Part shown: piece after piece, positions 34,173 to 42,384 of the stretch
How the letters are laid out: every line of letters starts with the position of its first letter
How positions within the stretch are numbered: the stretch's first letter is position 1
Assembly (NCBI RefSeq): GCF_019249795.2
Contig: NZ_CP156891.1
Location: 124,001 to 188,000, forward strand
Length of the DNA: 64,000 bases
Reading direction: 5' to 3'
From: Segatella copri
GTDB lineage: Bacteria; Bacteroidota; Bacteroidia; Bacteroidales; Bacteroidaceae
Notes under the pieces: model-generated
Told to the model about the DNA's origin: nothing
Databases searched by the model: none
The model's input: the letters and a program-made list of their open reading frames with translations, nothing else
Made by a program: the position numbers and the translations under genes

Positions 34173-36743
34173 TTACATTGTTAGTTTTACAGTGCAGACA
34201 CACTCTCTTCCCCTCAGTAGATAGTTATACGTGAAGGTATTGACGGAATTATAGATAGTGTATGCATATTGGCGTTGATTCAAAATGTTCCTGATGTCAA
34301 AAGAAATCTTCATGGCTTTCTTCCTATATGACAACCCCATATCGAACAAACTCATTGTCTTTGACACATCTTTCGTCAATTCATTCTTTACAATGTCAGC
34401 AGAAGTGTCGAATGTAAAGCCATCGAATGGCATGAGTTTCAATGACACTTTGTGTTGTTGGCTCAGATAGCTGTTGTTCTGATACTTCGTGGAAAGATAA
34501 GTTTTGGCAAACATTCCGTTATAAGCCAACTCCACATACTTGCAAGGCTGTGAAGTCAGATATGGGGAGAATGCCCAACTCTTCCATGTGTATTTCTGTT
34601 GATTGTCGTTCTGCAAAGTCGTTTGTCGCTTCCATTGGTAGCCACCATTCAAGGAAATCTTTGTCTTGATGGGTTCTATAAATTTAGTGACACCAACTTG
34701 CCCCATAAAACTTCTACCTGTATTTGGGGCATATATCTTCGACATCGTGATGAGAGTAGAACTTGCATCTTGACTCATCAGTAAGTTGTTCTTTTCCTGA
34801 TTATATAGAAAGTCTGCATTGAAGAACCACATTTTCAGTGGTATCTTATAGTCGTAATGCAATGAGGCGTTCAAACTCTTGTTGTCCGCCAAGATACCAG
34901 AGCCAACCTTCAGCGAGGTGTCATTGAATCTGACGGGTGTTTTCAAGAAATCCAAAATGTCCCCAAAGGTGCGAGCATAGAATATGTTGGTGCGAAGTAC
35001 CGAGCGAGAAGTTACCTTATAGTTGCAATATACGCTAGGACAAACAGAATAATACCAAGAACCAGACGATGCGCTTTCCAAGTTGTCCTTATGGATTATA
35101 TAGTCTATGCGCATAGGTATTTCCAATCGGAAGACATATTTATATTGAGGATGTGAGTACTCATATTGTGGTACCAGAGCCATTCTGAGATTCTGCATAT
35201 TCACATCATTGCTCTCGTCTGTAGGGTGCAGGCTTGTTTGCACCTTATCCATATAATAATTCAGCAATATTGGTAAATAAATACGAGAATAGAGATGCTT
35301 CTTAGACATTGAGAGAGTATTCTCTGTACGAAAACTTCTTCCATTGGCATTTTGTACCACATTATCGGTAGTTTCCTTGTTAAGAGTTATCTTTCCCATA
35401 GGAGAACCTTGATACGACATGATAGACGTAACCGCCCAACACAAATCCTTGTGATGCCACAAGGTAGAGAACTTGTTGTTCACATAAAACTCTCTCATGG
35501 TCTGCTTCTGGTTAAAGAGAGAACCGTTCTCTTTAGTAGGCAATTCTGATGTCAGAAAAGAACCTGTGCTCGACAGTGTGTTGCTAAGATAAGTCTTTTC
35601 TGAGTTGTCCTTGTATTCCAACTGGATGCTTGGGCGATGTATGGTTGATAGGGGAGAATACTCTTGGGCGATAATGACATTGTTATCCGCATCCGCATAA
35701 CTTCTCGTCAAGCTATAGTCGTACTGACTTTTGGCATAGCTATACCCGATATTACCTTTTAGGGTAACATCCTTTCTTATCTTTCTCAATATGTTGAATG
35801 ACAATAATCTATCTGTTGGTGAGGCATATCTGTCAACTTCAATAGGAGGAGTGGTAGCGGAAATGTTCTCTAATAAATTAGACAACGTAGATAATGTCTC
35901 TTTGTTGTCAAAGTGATTCGTCCCATCAGTCAATGCAAACTGATTGATATTGCCTGCTTTTAGCGAAGCCAACATTTGAAAGTTGGATTTGAAGAGCATA
36001 CCGGCACCATTGATTTCATATAAGGTATGTTTGCCTGCCCCTAATGACACTCCATAAGAGCCTACAGGCTTAAACTTTGCCTTGTTGCTCATGTTCACAT
36101 TGATAGCCACGTTGTCTGAGAATACATCTTTGTTGGCTTTTATGGCTTGGTGGTTACTCAACACTTGGACTGAGTTGACAAAAGAAGCGGGTATATTGGT
36201 AGTGGCAATGTTGTATCGTCCACCCAACAAATCCATGCCATTGATATAGAAGTTAGAAATCTCCTTGCCCAGATATTTGATAGAACCTTTGTCACCTACT
36301 TCAATGCCAGGGAGTTTCTTCATGGCATCTTTCAGCGTATAGTCATTCTTTCCGATATACGAGGCTAAGTTGTATGACAAAGTATCCCCTCGTTGGTAGA
36401 TGGCTGGAGCTTTTACAACAACCTCTTTTAGGTCTGTGGTCTTTTCCTTTAGATTGAAGTTGCACTCTTGTGAGACATTCTTGATTTCTCTTTTGGTTTT
36501 CTCGTATCCGATGGCTTCGGCAGTGACGATTAGCTGCTTGGCATCTGACTTTAGTGTTATCTTATAAGTTCCATTTTCTGATGTTCTCGCAAAGCCAAGA
36601 GTAGCCTTATCGGCATTTACTCTTACGATGACACCTTCCAAAGCCGTGCCAATGGTGTCACGCACTATTCCTGTAACTACACTTTGGGCAAAAGTGCAGT
36701 TACAGAGACAAGCTAACATCATCAAAATTAAAAACCTTATCAT
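34173..36743 (-). CDS. TonB-dependent-receptor-like outer membrane protein with carboxypeptidase regulatory domain
   Basis: 856 residues from ATG at 36743, with a signal peptide ending CTFAQS. Residues 22-105 form a CarboxypepD_reg-like beta domain (VVTGIVRDTIGTALEGVIVRV). A plug-like region follows (DYTLKDAMKKLPGIEVGDKG, FYINGMDLLGGRYNIATTNI), and about 600 residues of barrel strands end in LLRGRECVCTVKLTM. It is coupled 18 bases behind a GLPGLI protein, a pairing well known in Bacteroidota. Likely a surface transporter or secretion-type barrel of unknown substrate. Confidence 0.85.
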   Translation of the reverse strand: MIRFLILMMLACLCNCTFAQSVVTGIVRDTIGTALEGVIVRVNADKATLGFARTSENGTYKITLKSDAKQLIVTAEAIGYEKTKREIKNVSQECNFNLKEKTTDLKEVVVKAPAIYQRGDTLSYNLASYIGKNDYTLKDAMKKLPGIEVGDKGSIKYLGKEISNFYINGMDLLGGRYNIATTNIPASFVNSVQVLSNHQAIKANKDVFSDNVAINVNMSNKAKFKPVGSYGVSLGAGKHTLYEINGAGMLFKSNFQMLASLKAGNINQFALTDGTNHFDNKETLSTLSNLLENISATTPPIEVDRYASPTDRLLSFNILRKIRKDVTLKGNIGYSYAKSQYDYSLTRSYADADNNVIIAQEYSPLSTIHRPSIQLEYKDNSEKTYLSNTLSSTGSFLTSELPTKENGSLFNQKQTMREFYVNNKFSTLWHHKDLCWAVTSIMSYQGSPMGKITLNKETTDNVVQNANGRSFRTENTLSMSKKHLYSRIYLPILLNYYMDKVQTSLHPTDESNDVNMQNLRMALVPQYEYSHPQYKYVFRLEIPMRIDYIIHKDNLESASSGSWYYSVCPSVYCNYKVTSRSVLRTNIFYARTFGDILDFLKTPVRFNDTSLKVGSGILADNKSLNASLHYDYKIPLKMWFFNADFLYNQEKNNLLMSQDASSTLITMSKIYAPNTGRSFMGQVGVTKFIEPIKTKISLNGGYQWKRQTTLQNDNQQKYTWKSWAFSPYLTSQPCKYVELAYNGMFAKTYLSTKYQNNSYLSQQHKVSLKLMPFDGFTFDTSADIVKNELTKDVSKTMSLFDMGLSYRKKAMKISFDIRNILNQRQYAYTIYNSVNTFTYNYLLRGRECVCTVKLTM

Positions 36744-36761
36744 ATTTATCAATCTCTTTGT

Positions 36762-37592
36762 TTACTTCAATTCGAGAGGAACATATCCATTAGGGCGCAC
36801 TCTCAGTACCACACCATTGACCAAGGCACTATGCCCACCATCCTCATATTTCTGAATAGTCATCTCGCTGATGGATTCTGCAGGAATGTTGCCCATAGGA
36901 TTTTGCTCAAACTTATTCTTCGCCTTGACAAACTGTTCCCTCGAAGTCTTGATGGTATTGGTGTAAGGCTTGAAGTTCATAGGGGTGCTTGATTTACGGA
37001 AAGTTATAGCTTTGAACTTATGTATGCCTTCTGAATCCTTTGCTGCCAATACCAAGCCTGGCAAACCACAAAGTTTCCATGGTCCAAAGGATGCTGGTAT
37101 GTCCGTGGAATACCAAACAGTCCAAGTTCTTCCACCATATTCTCCAACAGCTTTCTGACAGGTGTAACCACAGATAGTGTCAATGCCCTCGCTCAGATTC
37201 CAATTTATGGGATTGGCACTTTCCGTATAGCTGTAGTAGTTTGGCGTGATTACGCTATAAACGGTCAGTTTGCCCTTAGGCACATTTTGAGAGACAGATT
37301 GGTCGAAAAGCAAATCATTTCTCTTTTCCCGTGTCTTGAACTTTTGAATCTCTGATTTTGGCGCTTTGCAAGCAATGGCAGAGTCTGCTTGAAACGCAGT
37401 GTAATCAGAGAACATAGCTGAGTTTCTGCCAATTTGAAGAATGGTAGAAGTGGCATCAGAAGAGCCTTTGTCATTCTTCATTTGGTACTCGTAGATGCAT
37501 TCGTATTCATCTACGGAAGAGGAACTCGTTTTCTGCCCGAATGTCTCTGATGTTAGGCAGATGGTGGTTATCAATAAAACAATCTTTTTCAT
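36762..37592 (-). CDS. GLPGLI family protein
   Basis: 276 residues from MKKIVLLITT, with a signal peptide ending near SETFGQ. The defining motif appears as PWKLCGLPGLVLAAKDSEG near residue 200, following GRTWTVWYSTDIPASFG. The family is exported and nearly always sits beside a TonB-receptor-like gene, as here (next gene 18 bases away). Function unknown; a role in assembly or ligand handling for the barrel protein is inferred. Confidence 0.9.
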   Translation of the reverse strand: MKKIVLLITTICLTSETFGQKTSSSSVDEYECIYEYQMKNDKGSSDATSTILQIGRNSAMFSDYTAFQADSAIACKAPKSEIQKFKTREKRNDLLFDQSVSQNVPKGKLTVYSVITPNYYSYTESANPINWNLSEGIDTICGYTCQKAVGEYGGRTWTVWYSTDIPASFGPWKLCGLPGLVLAAKDSEGIHKFKAITFRKSSTPMNFKPYTNTIKTSREQFVKAKNKFEQNPMGNIPAESISEMTIQKYEDGGHSALVNGVVLRVRPNGYVPLELK

Positions 37593-37621
37593 ATTCTTTG
37601 TCTTTATTGTTGATACTAATG

Positions 37622-38413
37622 TTATTTCTCTTGGCTTATTGGGCAATTCATAAATGCGGAAGAGTCAACTTTGGGATTAGAATTATACTTCACGAATAAA
37701 AGTGACTCGCAGTTTCCAAATGCTCTATATCCGATTTTCTGCAAAGATGCAGGGAGATTGATGCCTTTAAGGTTAATGCATCGGGCAAAGGCAAAATCGG
37801 AGATCTCTCTCAAATTGTTCGGAAAGACTATGCGTTCCAAGTTCTTGCAACCAGAAAATGCACGGTCGTTAATTACTTCTAGTTGATTCTTGAATACAAG
37901 GGCCTTTATGCCTTCGCAACAAGTGAAAGCCAGTCTTCCTATTTTGCTCACATGCTCAGGTATCACGGATATGCAGACCTTATTACAATCCCAAAATGTC
38001 CATTCACCGATTTCTTGCAAACTGTCCGGCAAGACGCTAAGCTCTAATTGATGGTCCATATTGAATGCACTATTGCCGATATACCTCACTGTGTTTGGCA
38101 TCTTTACGGTTTGAAGATTCTCACAAGTATTGAAAGCTCGTTTTTCTATAATCAGCAAATTGTCGGGAAGGATGACTTGCTTGATGTACTTATTCATTTC
38201 AAAAGCCATTTCTCCTATTACTTTTACATCCTTAAGCTCTTGGATGTTATTAAAATCCACAACAGAGTCTTTTCCTTCCCATTTCACAAGGCGAGTTCCA
38301 TATTGTGAATCTTCTACCGTAAAATGGCTCTTTCCTTTTGCCAATGAAAGTGTTGGTAACCAACAAAGGCATAGCAGAAATAGTACAGCAACTGAAATCT
38401 TACTTTTTATCAT
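37622..38413 (-). CDS. BspA-type leucine-rich repeat surface protein
   Basis: 263 residues with a signal peptide (MIKSKISVAVLFLLCLCWLP). At least seven 23-residue LRR_5 repeats follow, with the pattern I...AF..C..L..V.LP..L..I, such as IEKRAFNTCENLQTVKMPNT and INDRAFSGCKNLERIVFPNN. BspA proteins bind host matrix proteins or other bacteria. It ends 29 bases before the GLPGLI start, so the three exported proteins form one operon, unusual cargo for a defence-type island. Confidence 0.88.
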   Translation of the reverse strand: MIKSKISVAVLFLLCLCWLPTLSLAKGKSHFTVEDSQYGTRLVKWEGKDSVVDFNNIQELKDVKVIGEMAFEMNKYIKQVILPDNLLIIEKRAFNTCENLQTVKMPNTVRYIGNSAFNMDHQLELSVLPDSLQEIGEWTFWDCNKVCISVIPEHVSKIGRLAFTCCEGIKALVFKNQLEVINDRAFSGCKNLERIVFPNNLREISDFAFARCINLKGINLPASLQKIGYRAFGNCESLLFVKYNSNPKVDSSAFMNCPISQEK

Positions 38414-38471
38414 AATCTTCTATTTTTAGTGTTCTTTATATTCAAAGACGAAAGAATGATAAAAGGGTAAA

Positions 38472-39338
38472 CTACTTTTTCCAATATTTTTCAGCCATAG
38501 GCTGCAACCTTTCCTTTATTACTTCCATAACAGTCTTGAAATCAAGAGTTTCTTTCCATTGAATCTTTTTCAGAAATGCTTTCCAGCGAACTATACGTGC
38601 TGCGTCTGTCGCAAAACTTTCTGTAAACAACTGCAATTCGGGATTGTATGTAAGCCCTCTATTATCGAAAGTCGCCTTAATCGCATCATATAATGTGTCA
38701 TCAGACAAGTCTCTCTTTGTCAGGAGTTGGTAACAGTCGAAGAAATCTTTCATGCGACTGTTGAGCACATCTCGGTCTATCATCGTATGGAATTTCTCGG
38801 CGACAACAGTCTCCAAGGAATATGCCTGTATGTTCACAGATGGAATGTCAGGCAAAAGCAATGGGAAGTCAATAGTTGTTGGATATGGAGTTACAACATC
38901 ACCAAAGCCAATGTCAACAGACATGTTGTAAGCGATAGTATCCATGTGGGCCGTAAAGTAAAATCTTGTGCCAGGATACTTCTTTTCAACAGTTATAGGC
39001 TCCAACTTAATGCTGTTAACATCAAACGATACTCCATCCTCATCGCATACAATGCCCAAAATTTCCTGGAACACGTGCGCAAGGAAATCCCTATCACGGC
39101 TAATTCTATCTGCCATGAAATCAACATCTACTGTAGGACGTGCCTCAAGTCCGTTCATCGCATAAAGCAAAGAGCCACCTTTCAGCAAAAAATTGTCCTT
39201 ATATTGGCTTACAGATACTCTGTAAAGCAACCTCTCGTTGAAATATCTTGCCAAGAGATACATATATTTATAGCCTGTCTCATTCATCAGATTGAGCAAG
39301 CGGGTCTTAACAGACTTACCGTAGTTTTTCTTTCCCAT
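38472..39338 (-). CDS. abiEii: AbiEii/AbiGii-type nucleotidyltransferase toxin
   Basis: 288 residues. The nucleotidyltransferase signature LLKGGSLLYAMNGLEARPTV-DVDF has GGS at 54-56 and catalytic Asp 71 and Asp 73. The helical C-terminal half contains LETVVAEKFHTMIDRDVLNSRMKDFFDCYQ, the conserved KFHTM..R.....DF.D region of type IV AbiE toxins. Known members transfer nucleotides to tRNA and arrest growth, giving phage protection by abortive infection. Its start lies just after the antitoxin stop codon. Confidence 0.92.
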   Translation of the reverse strand: MGKKNYGKSVKTRLLNLMNETGYKYMYLLARYFNERLLYRVSVSQYKDNFLLKGGSLLYAMNGLEARPTVDVDFMADRISRDRDFLAHVFQEILGIVCDEDGVSFDVNSIKLEPITVEKKYPGTRFYFTAHMDTIAYNMSVDIGFGDVVTPYPTTIDFPLLLPDIPSVNIQAYSLETVVAEKFHTMIDRDVLNSRMKDFFDCYQLLTKRDLSDDTLYDAIKATFDNRGLTYNPELQLFTESFATDAARIVRWKAFLKKIQWKETLDFKTVMEVIKERLQPMAEKYWKK

Positions 39339-39339
39339 C

Positions 39340-39921
39340 TTATTCTATAGCTATTTCAAGATAATTTTTCAATGTATTAAACACTCTGAGGCGTTGGGCG
39401 TAATCCTGCAAACGAGTGAGATTGCGGTTTGGCTTTTTCAGATAGGTGCGTATCACTTCAGCACAAATATCTAACCCCAATTTATTCCTGTATTTTACAG
39501 CATCGCAAACACTTCGCTCCATATCGGTAATACGAACATGATACCCTGAAATTTCTGCATCCATAATGCCGAACTCCAAGTTCTCCTTCTTCCAATAATA
39601 CAGCTCTATCGGAAGCGTATCTGGTATCACCACCTTCCGCTTGTTGGCGATGGCTATACAAAAAGCAGGTGGAACAGTTGTCGAAAGCTGATGGTAAGCC
39701 CACGCATTGTACAGGCATACAATACCATTAGGTACAATCCGTTCCACATCAATCATTGTATTAAGCAAAGCATCGGGAACGGCATATATGCCATGACGCA
39801 ACTTTATCAAGTCGCCACGCTCCTTAGCTCTCAACAGTCGTTTATACTCTGACAGATGAGATATATCAGTAGTGGAGATAGTGCCACCAAGTGCTGCTAC
39901 TTTGCAAACTATATTGTTCAT
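39340..39921 (-). CDS. abiEi: AbiEi-family antitoxin
   Basis: 193 residues. The N-terminal winged helix (VAALGGTISTTDISHLSEYKRLLRAKERGDLIKLRHGIYAVPD) binds DNA and represses the pair. The middle domain has IVCLYNAWAYHQLSTTVPP, and the conserved ITDMERSVCDAVKYRNKLG is near 135. It directly precedes abiEii on the same strand, the standard antitoxin-toxin order. A promoter box reading TATTTTTG on the minus strand lies at 39952-39959, 31 bases upstream. Confidence 0.92.
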   Translation of the reverse strand: MNNIVCKVAALGGTISTTDISHLSEYKRLLRAKERGDLIKLRHGIYAVPDALLNTMIDVERIVPNGIVCLYNAWAYHQLSTTVPPAFCIAIANKRKVVIPDTLPIELYYWKKENLEFGIMDAEISGYHVRITDMERSVCDAVKYRNKLGLDICAEVIRTYLKKPNRNLTRLQDYAQRLRVFNTLKNYLEIAIE

Positions 39922-39951
39922 TTCACCTCTTATTAAATGTCATTACAGCTG

Positions 39952-39959
39952 CAAAAATA
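39952..39959 (-). promoter_or_regulatory. abiE promoter box
   Basis: TATTTTTG followed by CAGCTG, 31 bases before the abiEi start. No convincing TTG element is seen. Confidence 0.5.
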
Positions 39960-40286
39960 CAATAAATTTCGAGAATACGGTAAGATTCTACGGATAATTT
40001 CATAAAATACCGCACATTTTTGCATATTTTCAGAGTCCTAATTATATTTGAGATGATAATAAACTCTAAAAAACATGCAACAATGCAGTATTCTAAATTT
40101 AAAATTGTATTTTTGCCACCAAGATGACAAAGAGTTGTTTGACAATCAAACGTATGCAAATTGTAGAAATTAGAACCGTTGCTAAATCATTACCTCCATT
40201 GAGGTGAAAAACTCATAAATCGCTCATTCTAAGCTATTCGGCAGATTTTAGCGTAATTTTTCAAAGACATTTTATTCCGCATTATT
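39960..40286. other. Divergent AT-rich control region
   Basis: About 330 bases with no supported gene between abiEi (minus) and the AAA-ATPase (plus). It contains CCTCCATTGAGG, a short hairpin near 40194, and many A/T tracts. No repeat is strong enough to call an operator. Confidence 0.5.
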
Positions 40287-40316
40287 TTGCAGATACCAAC
40301 TTTTTTCGTAACTTTG
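40287..40316 (+). promoter_or_regulatory. Promoter of the AAA-ATPase gene
   Basis: TTG (40287-40289) and TAACTTTG (40309-40316), 19 bases apart, are a full consensus match. The start codon follows 27 bases later. Confidence 0.75.
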
Positions 40317-40342
40317 CCAAAAATTCAATAAAAAGCAACAAT

Positions 40343-41944
40343 ATGAAATATCCTATAGGAATACAAGACTTTGGAAAAATCAGAAATGATGGTTATGTCT
40401 ATCTTGACAAGACAGACTTGATTTATGATTTAGTACACAATGGGAATATATATTTTCTGAGGCGTCCAAGACGATTCGGAAAGTCTTTGTTGATTTCTAC
40501 CTTGGAATGCTACTTCCAAGGAAAAAAAGAATTGTTTAAAGGACTTGCCATCGAACAGTTAGAAAAAGAATGGAAGCAATATCCTGTTTTTCATCTAGAT
40601 TTCAACGGCAAGGACTTCACACAGGCAGGCGAATTGGAAAAAACCTTGCAGACTTTTGTTGAAACCCAAGAACTGAATTATGGCAGAAACTCATTGGCCA
40701 ACACCTTGGGAGACAGATTTATGGCTGTTTTGAAAGCTGCCCACGAAAAGACAGGACTTGGCGCCGTTGTCCTGATAGATGAATATGACAAACCTTTATT
40801 GGATGTTTTAGACACAGGGTTAAAGACCTTCGATTCTGAAGGCAACGAACGTTTGCTGGAAGACCGACATCGTGAAATCATGAAAGGGTTCTACAGTGTC
40901 TTCAAGGCTGCTGACAGAGATTTGAAATTCGTGCTGTTGACAGGTGTTACCAAGTCCTCGCAAGTAAGCGTATTCAGCGGTTTCAACCAACCAGATGATA
41001 TCAGTATGGACGACCGCTACGAGGCTCTTTGCGGCATCACGGAAGAGGAACTGTATTCTGTCTTTGATGAGCAAATCAAGGCAATGGCTGCAAGATATAA
41101 AGTGTCTGAGGATGAGATGAAATATCGGCTCAAGCGCAAATATGACGGTTACCATTTCAGCCCAAGCATGCTCGACATCTACAATCCTTTCAGTATCTTG
41201 AACTCACTGAGTAAGAAAATCCTGAGTGATTTCTGGTTCCGTACAGGTTCACCTACTTATCTGGTCCGCTTATTAGCTCACTTCGACGAAAACCTCAATG
41301 AACTGACAGGGAAATTTTATCCTACCAGCAGTTTTATAGATTACAAGGCGGATACAGAGGCTCCATTGCCAATGATTTACCAGAGTGGTTATCTCACCAT
41401 TAAGGATTGGAACATGGATACCGATTCTTATCTCTTGGATTTTCCAAACGATGAAGTAAAAGCTGGTTTCGTAACCATGGTGGCAGCCAACTATCTGAAG
41501 CCTAAGGAATCGCCTGATGCATGGGTCGTAGAAGTTGTTAACACGATGAAGACGGGAGATTGCGACAAATTGGAAAAATTACTCACTTCCTTCTTCGCCA
41601 GTATACCCTATAGCCAACGTCGTAAAGATGACGAGCGGGAAAAAGAGCGATACTTTCAATATACCTTCTATCTGGTGATTCGCATGATAAGCAGTTTTAC
41701 CGTTCTAATAGAAAAGGAGCAAAGTGAAGGACGGGTTGATTGCATTATTGAAACCCCAATGTTTGTATATATCTTCGAATTTAAGCGTGATGGGTCAGCG
41801 ACTGAAGCCTTGAAACAAATCGAGGAAAAAGGATATGCCCGTGAGTATGCTACAGACAACAGAACGATTTACCTGATAGGCTGCAATTTCTCGTCTAAGA
41901 CGGGGACGATTGACGACTGGAAGTCTAAGGGCAAAAGCGTTTAA
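40343..41944 (+). CDS. AAA-ATPase-like / PD-(D/E)XK nuclease protein
   Basis: 533 residues. The N-terminal AAA-ATPase_like domain has YLDKTDLIYDL, the P-loop variant RRPRRFGKSLLIST near 40-53 and Walker B AVVLIDEYDKPLLD near 141-154. The C-terminal PDDEXK_9 nuclease domain (about 440-520) has RVDCIIETPMFVYIFEFKRDGSA with a D...E-x-K core. This two-domain family is often present in many copies in gut Bacteroidota; role unproven, with mobile-element or defence functions suggested. It is divergent to the abiE pair. Confidence 0.9.
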   Translation: MKYPIGIQDFGKIRNDGYVYLDKTDLIYDLVHNGNIYFLRRPRRFGKSLLISTLECYFQGKKELFKGLAIEQLEKEWKQYPVFHLDFNGKDFTQAGELEKTLQTFVETQELNYGRNSLANTLGDRFMAVLKAAHEKTGLGAVVLIDEYDKPLLDVLDTGLKTFDSEGNERLLEDRHREIMKGFYSVFKAADRDLKFVLLTGVTKSSQVSVFSGFNQPDDISMDDRYEALCGITEEELYSVFDEQIKAMAARYKVSEDEMKYRLKRKYDGYHFSPSMLDIYNPFSILNSLSKKILSDFWFRTGSPTYLVRLLAHFDENLNELTGKFYPTSSFIDYKADTEAPLPMIYQSGYLTIKDWNMDTDSYLLDFPNDEVKAGFVTMVAANYLKPKESPDAWVVEVVNTMKTGDCDKLEKLLTSFFASIPYSQRRKDDEREKERYFQYTFYLVIRMISSFTVLIEKEQSEGRVDCIIETPMFVYIFEFKRDGSATEALKQIEEKGYAREYATDNRTIYLIGCNFSSKTGTIDDWKSKGKSV

Positions 41945-41970
41945 AAAACGTTTTTTTTCCTATAATAAAT

Positions 41971-42029
41971 TCACCCTGGAAGGGATATGCATAGTGTGTT
42001 GTATGCATTCCCTTCCAGGGTGATTTTTT
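41971..42029. terminator. Very long terminator hairpin
   Basis: A stem of about 22 bases (TCACCCTGGAAGGGA-ATGCATA with TATGCAT-TCCCTTCCAGGGTGA) followed by TTTTTT. It ends the AAA-ATPase gene on the plus strand. The DUF4248 stop codon on the minus strand lies at its right edge. Confidence 0.9.
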
Positions 42030-42240
42030 ATGGTTCATCCAGAAATTCGATGATTTCTGCTACTTGTTGCCGGGTGTAGAAGTGGGAAAACTTGCCGGCG
42101 TAGCCCGAACAGAGGCTCTGCTTGAGCTCGGGACACCGGTTGATCCATCTCACCAGCCGGTTGAGCGCTACCCTGGGGGTAGCGGTGGGAAAGTAGAGCA
42201 TGGCGAGCTCTGCCTTCCCGTAACTTCTGTCTTCTATCAT
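42028..42240 (-). CDS. DUF4248 domain-containing protein
   Basis: 70 residues: SYGKAELAMLYFPTATPRVA, LNRLVRWINRCPELKQSL and FYTRQQVAEIIEFLDEP. This small, probably helix-turn-helix protein family accompanies the VirE-type primase and HU-like genes in Bacteroidota. Here it follows the primase on the same strand, but the HU-like gene that usually comes next is about 10 kb away. Confidence 0.88.
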   Translation of the reverse strand: MIEDRSYGKAELAMLYFPTATPRVALNRLVRWINRCPELKQSLCSGYAGKFSHFYTRQQVAEIIEFLDEP

Positions 42241-42384
42241 AATTTGTTCTTTTTAGTCTGTTTTTGTCAGTTGCTTCTTTCTTCTGCCTGGTAGAATAAA
42301 ATCTCTCCGAATCATAAGAAAATCCCTCCGAAAGATACGGAAATATCTCCGAAAGATAAAAAAATATCTCCGAAGCAGAATTTC

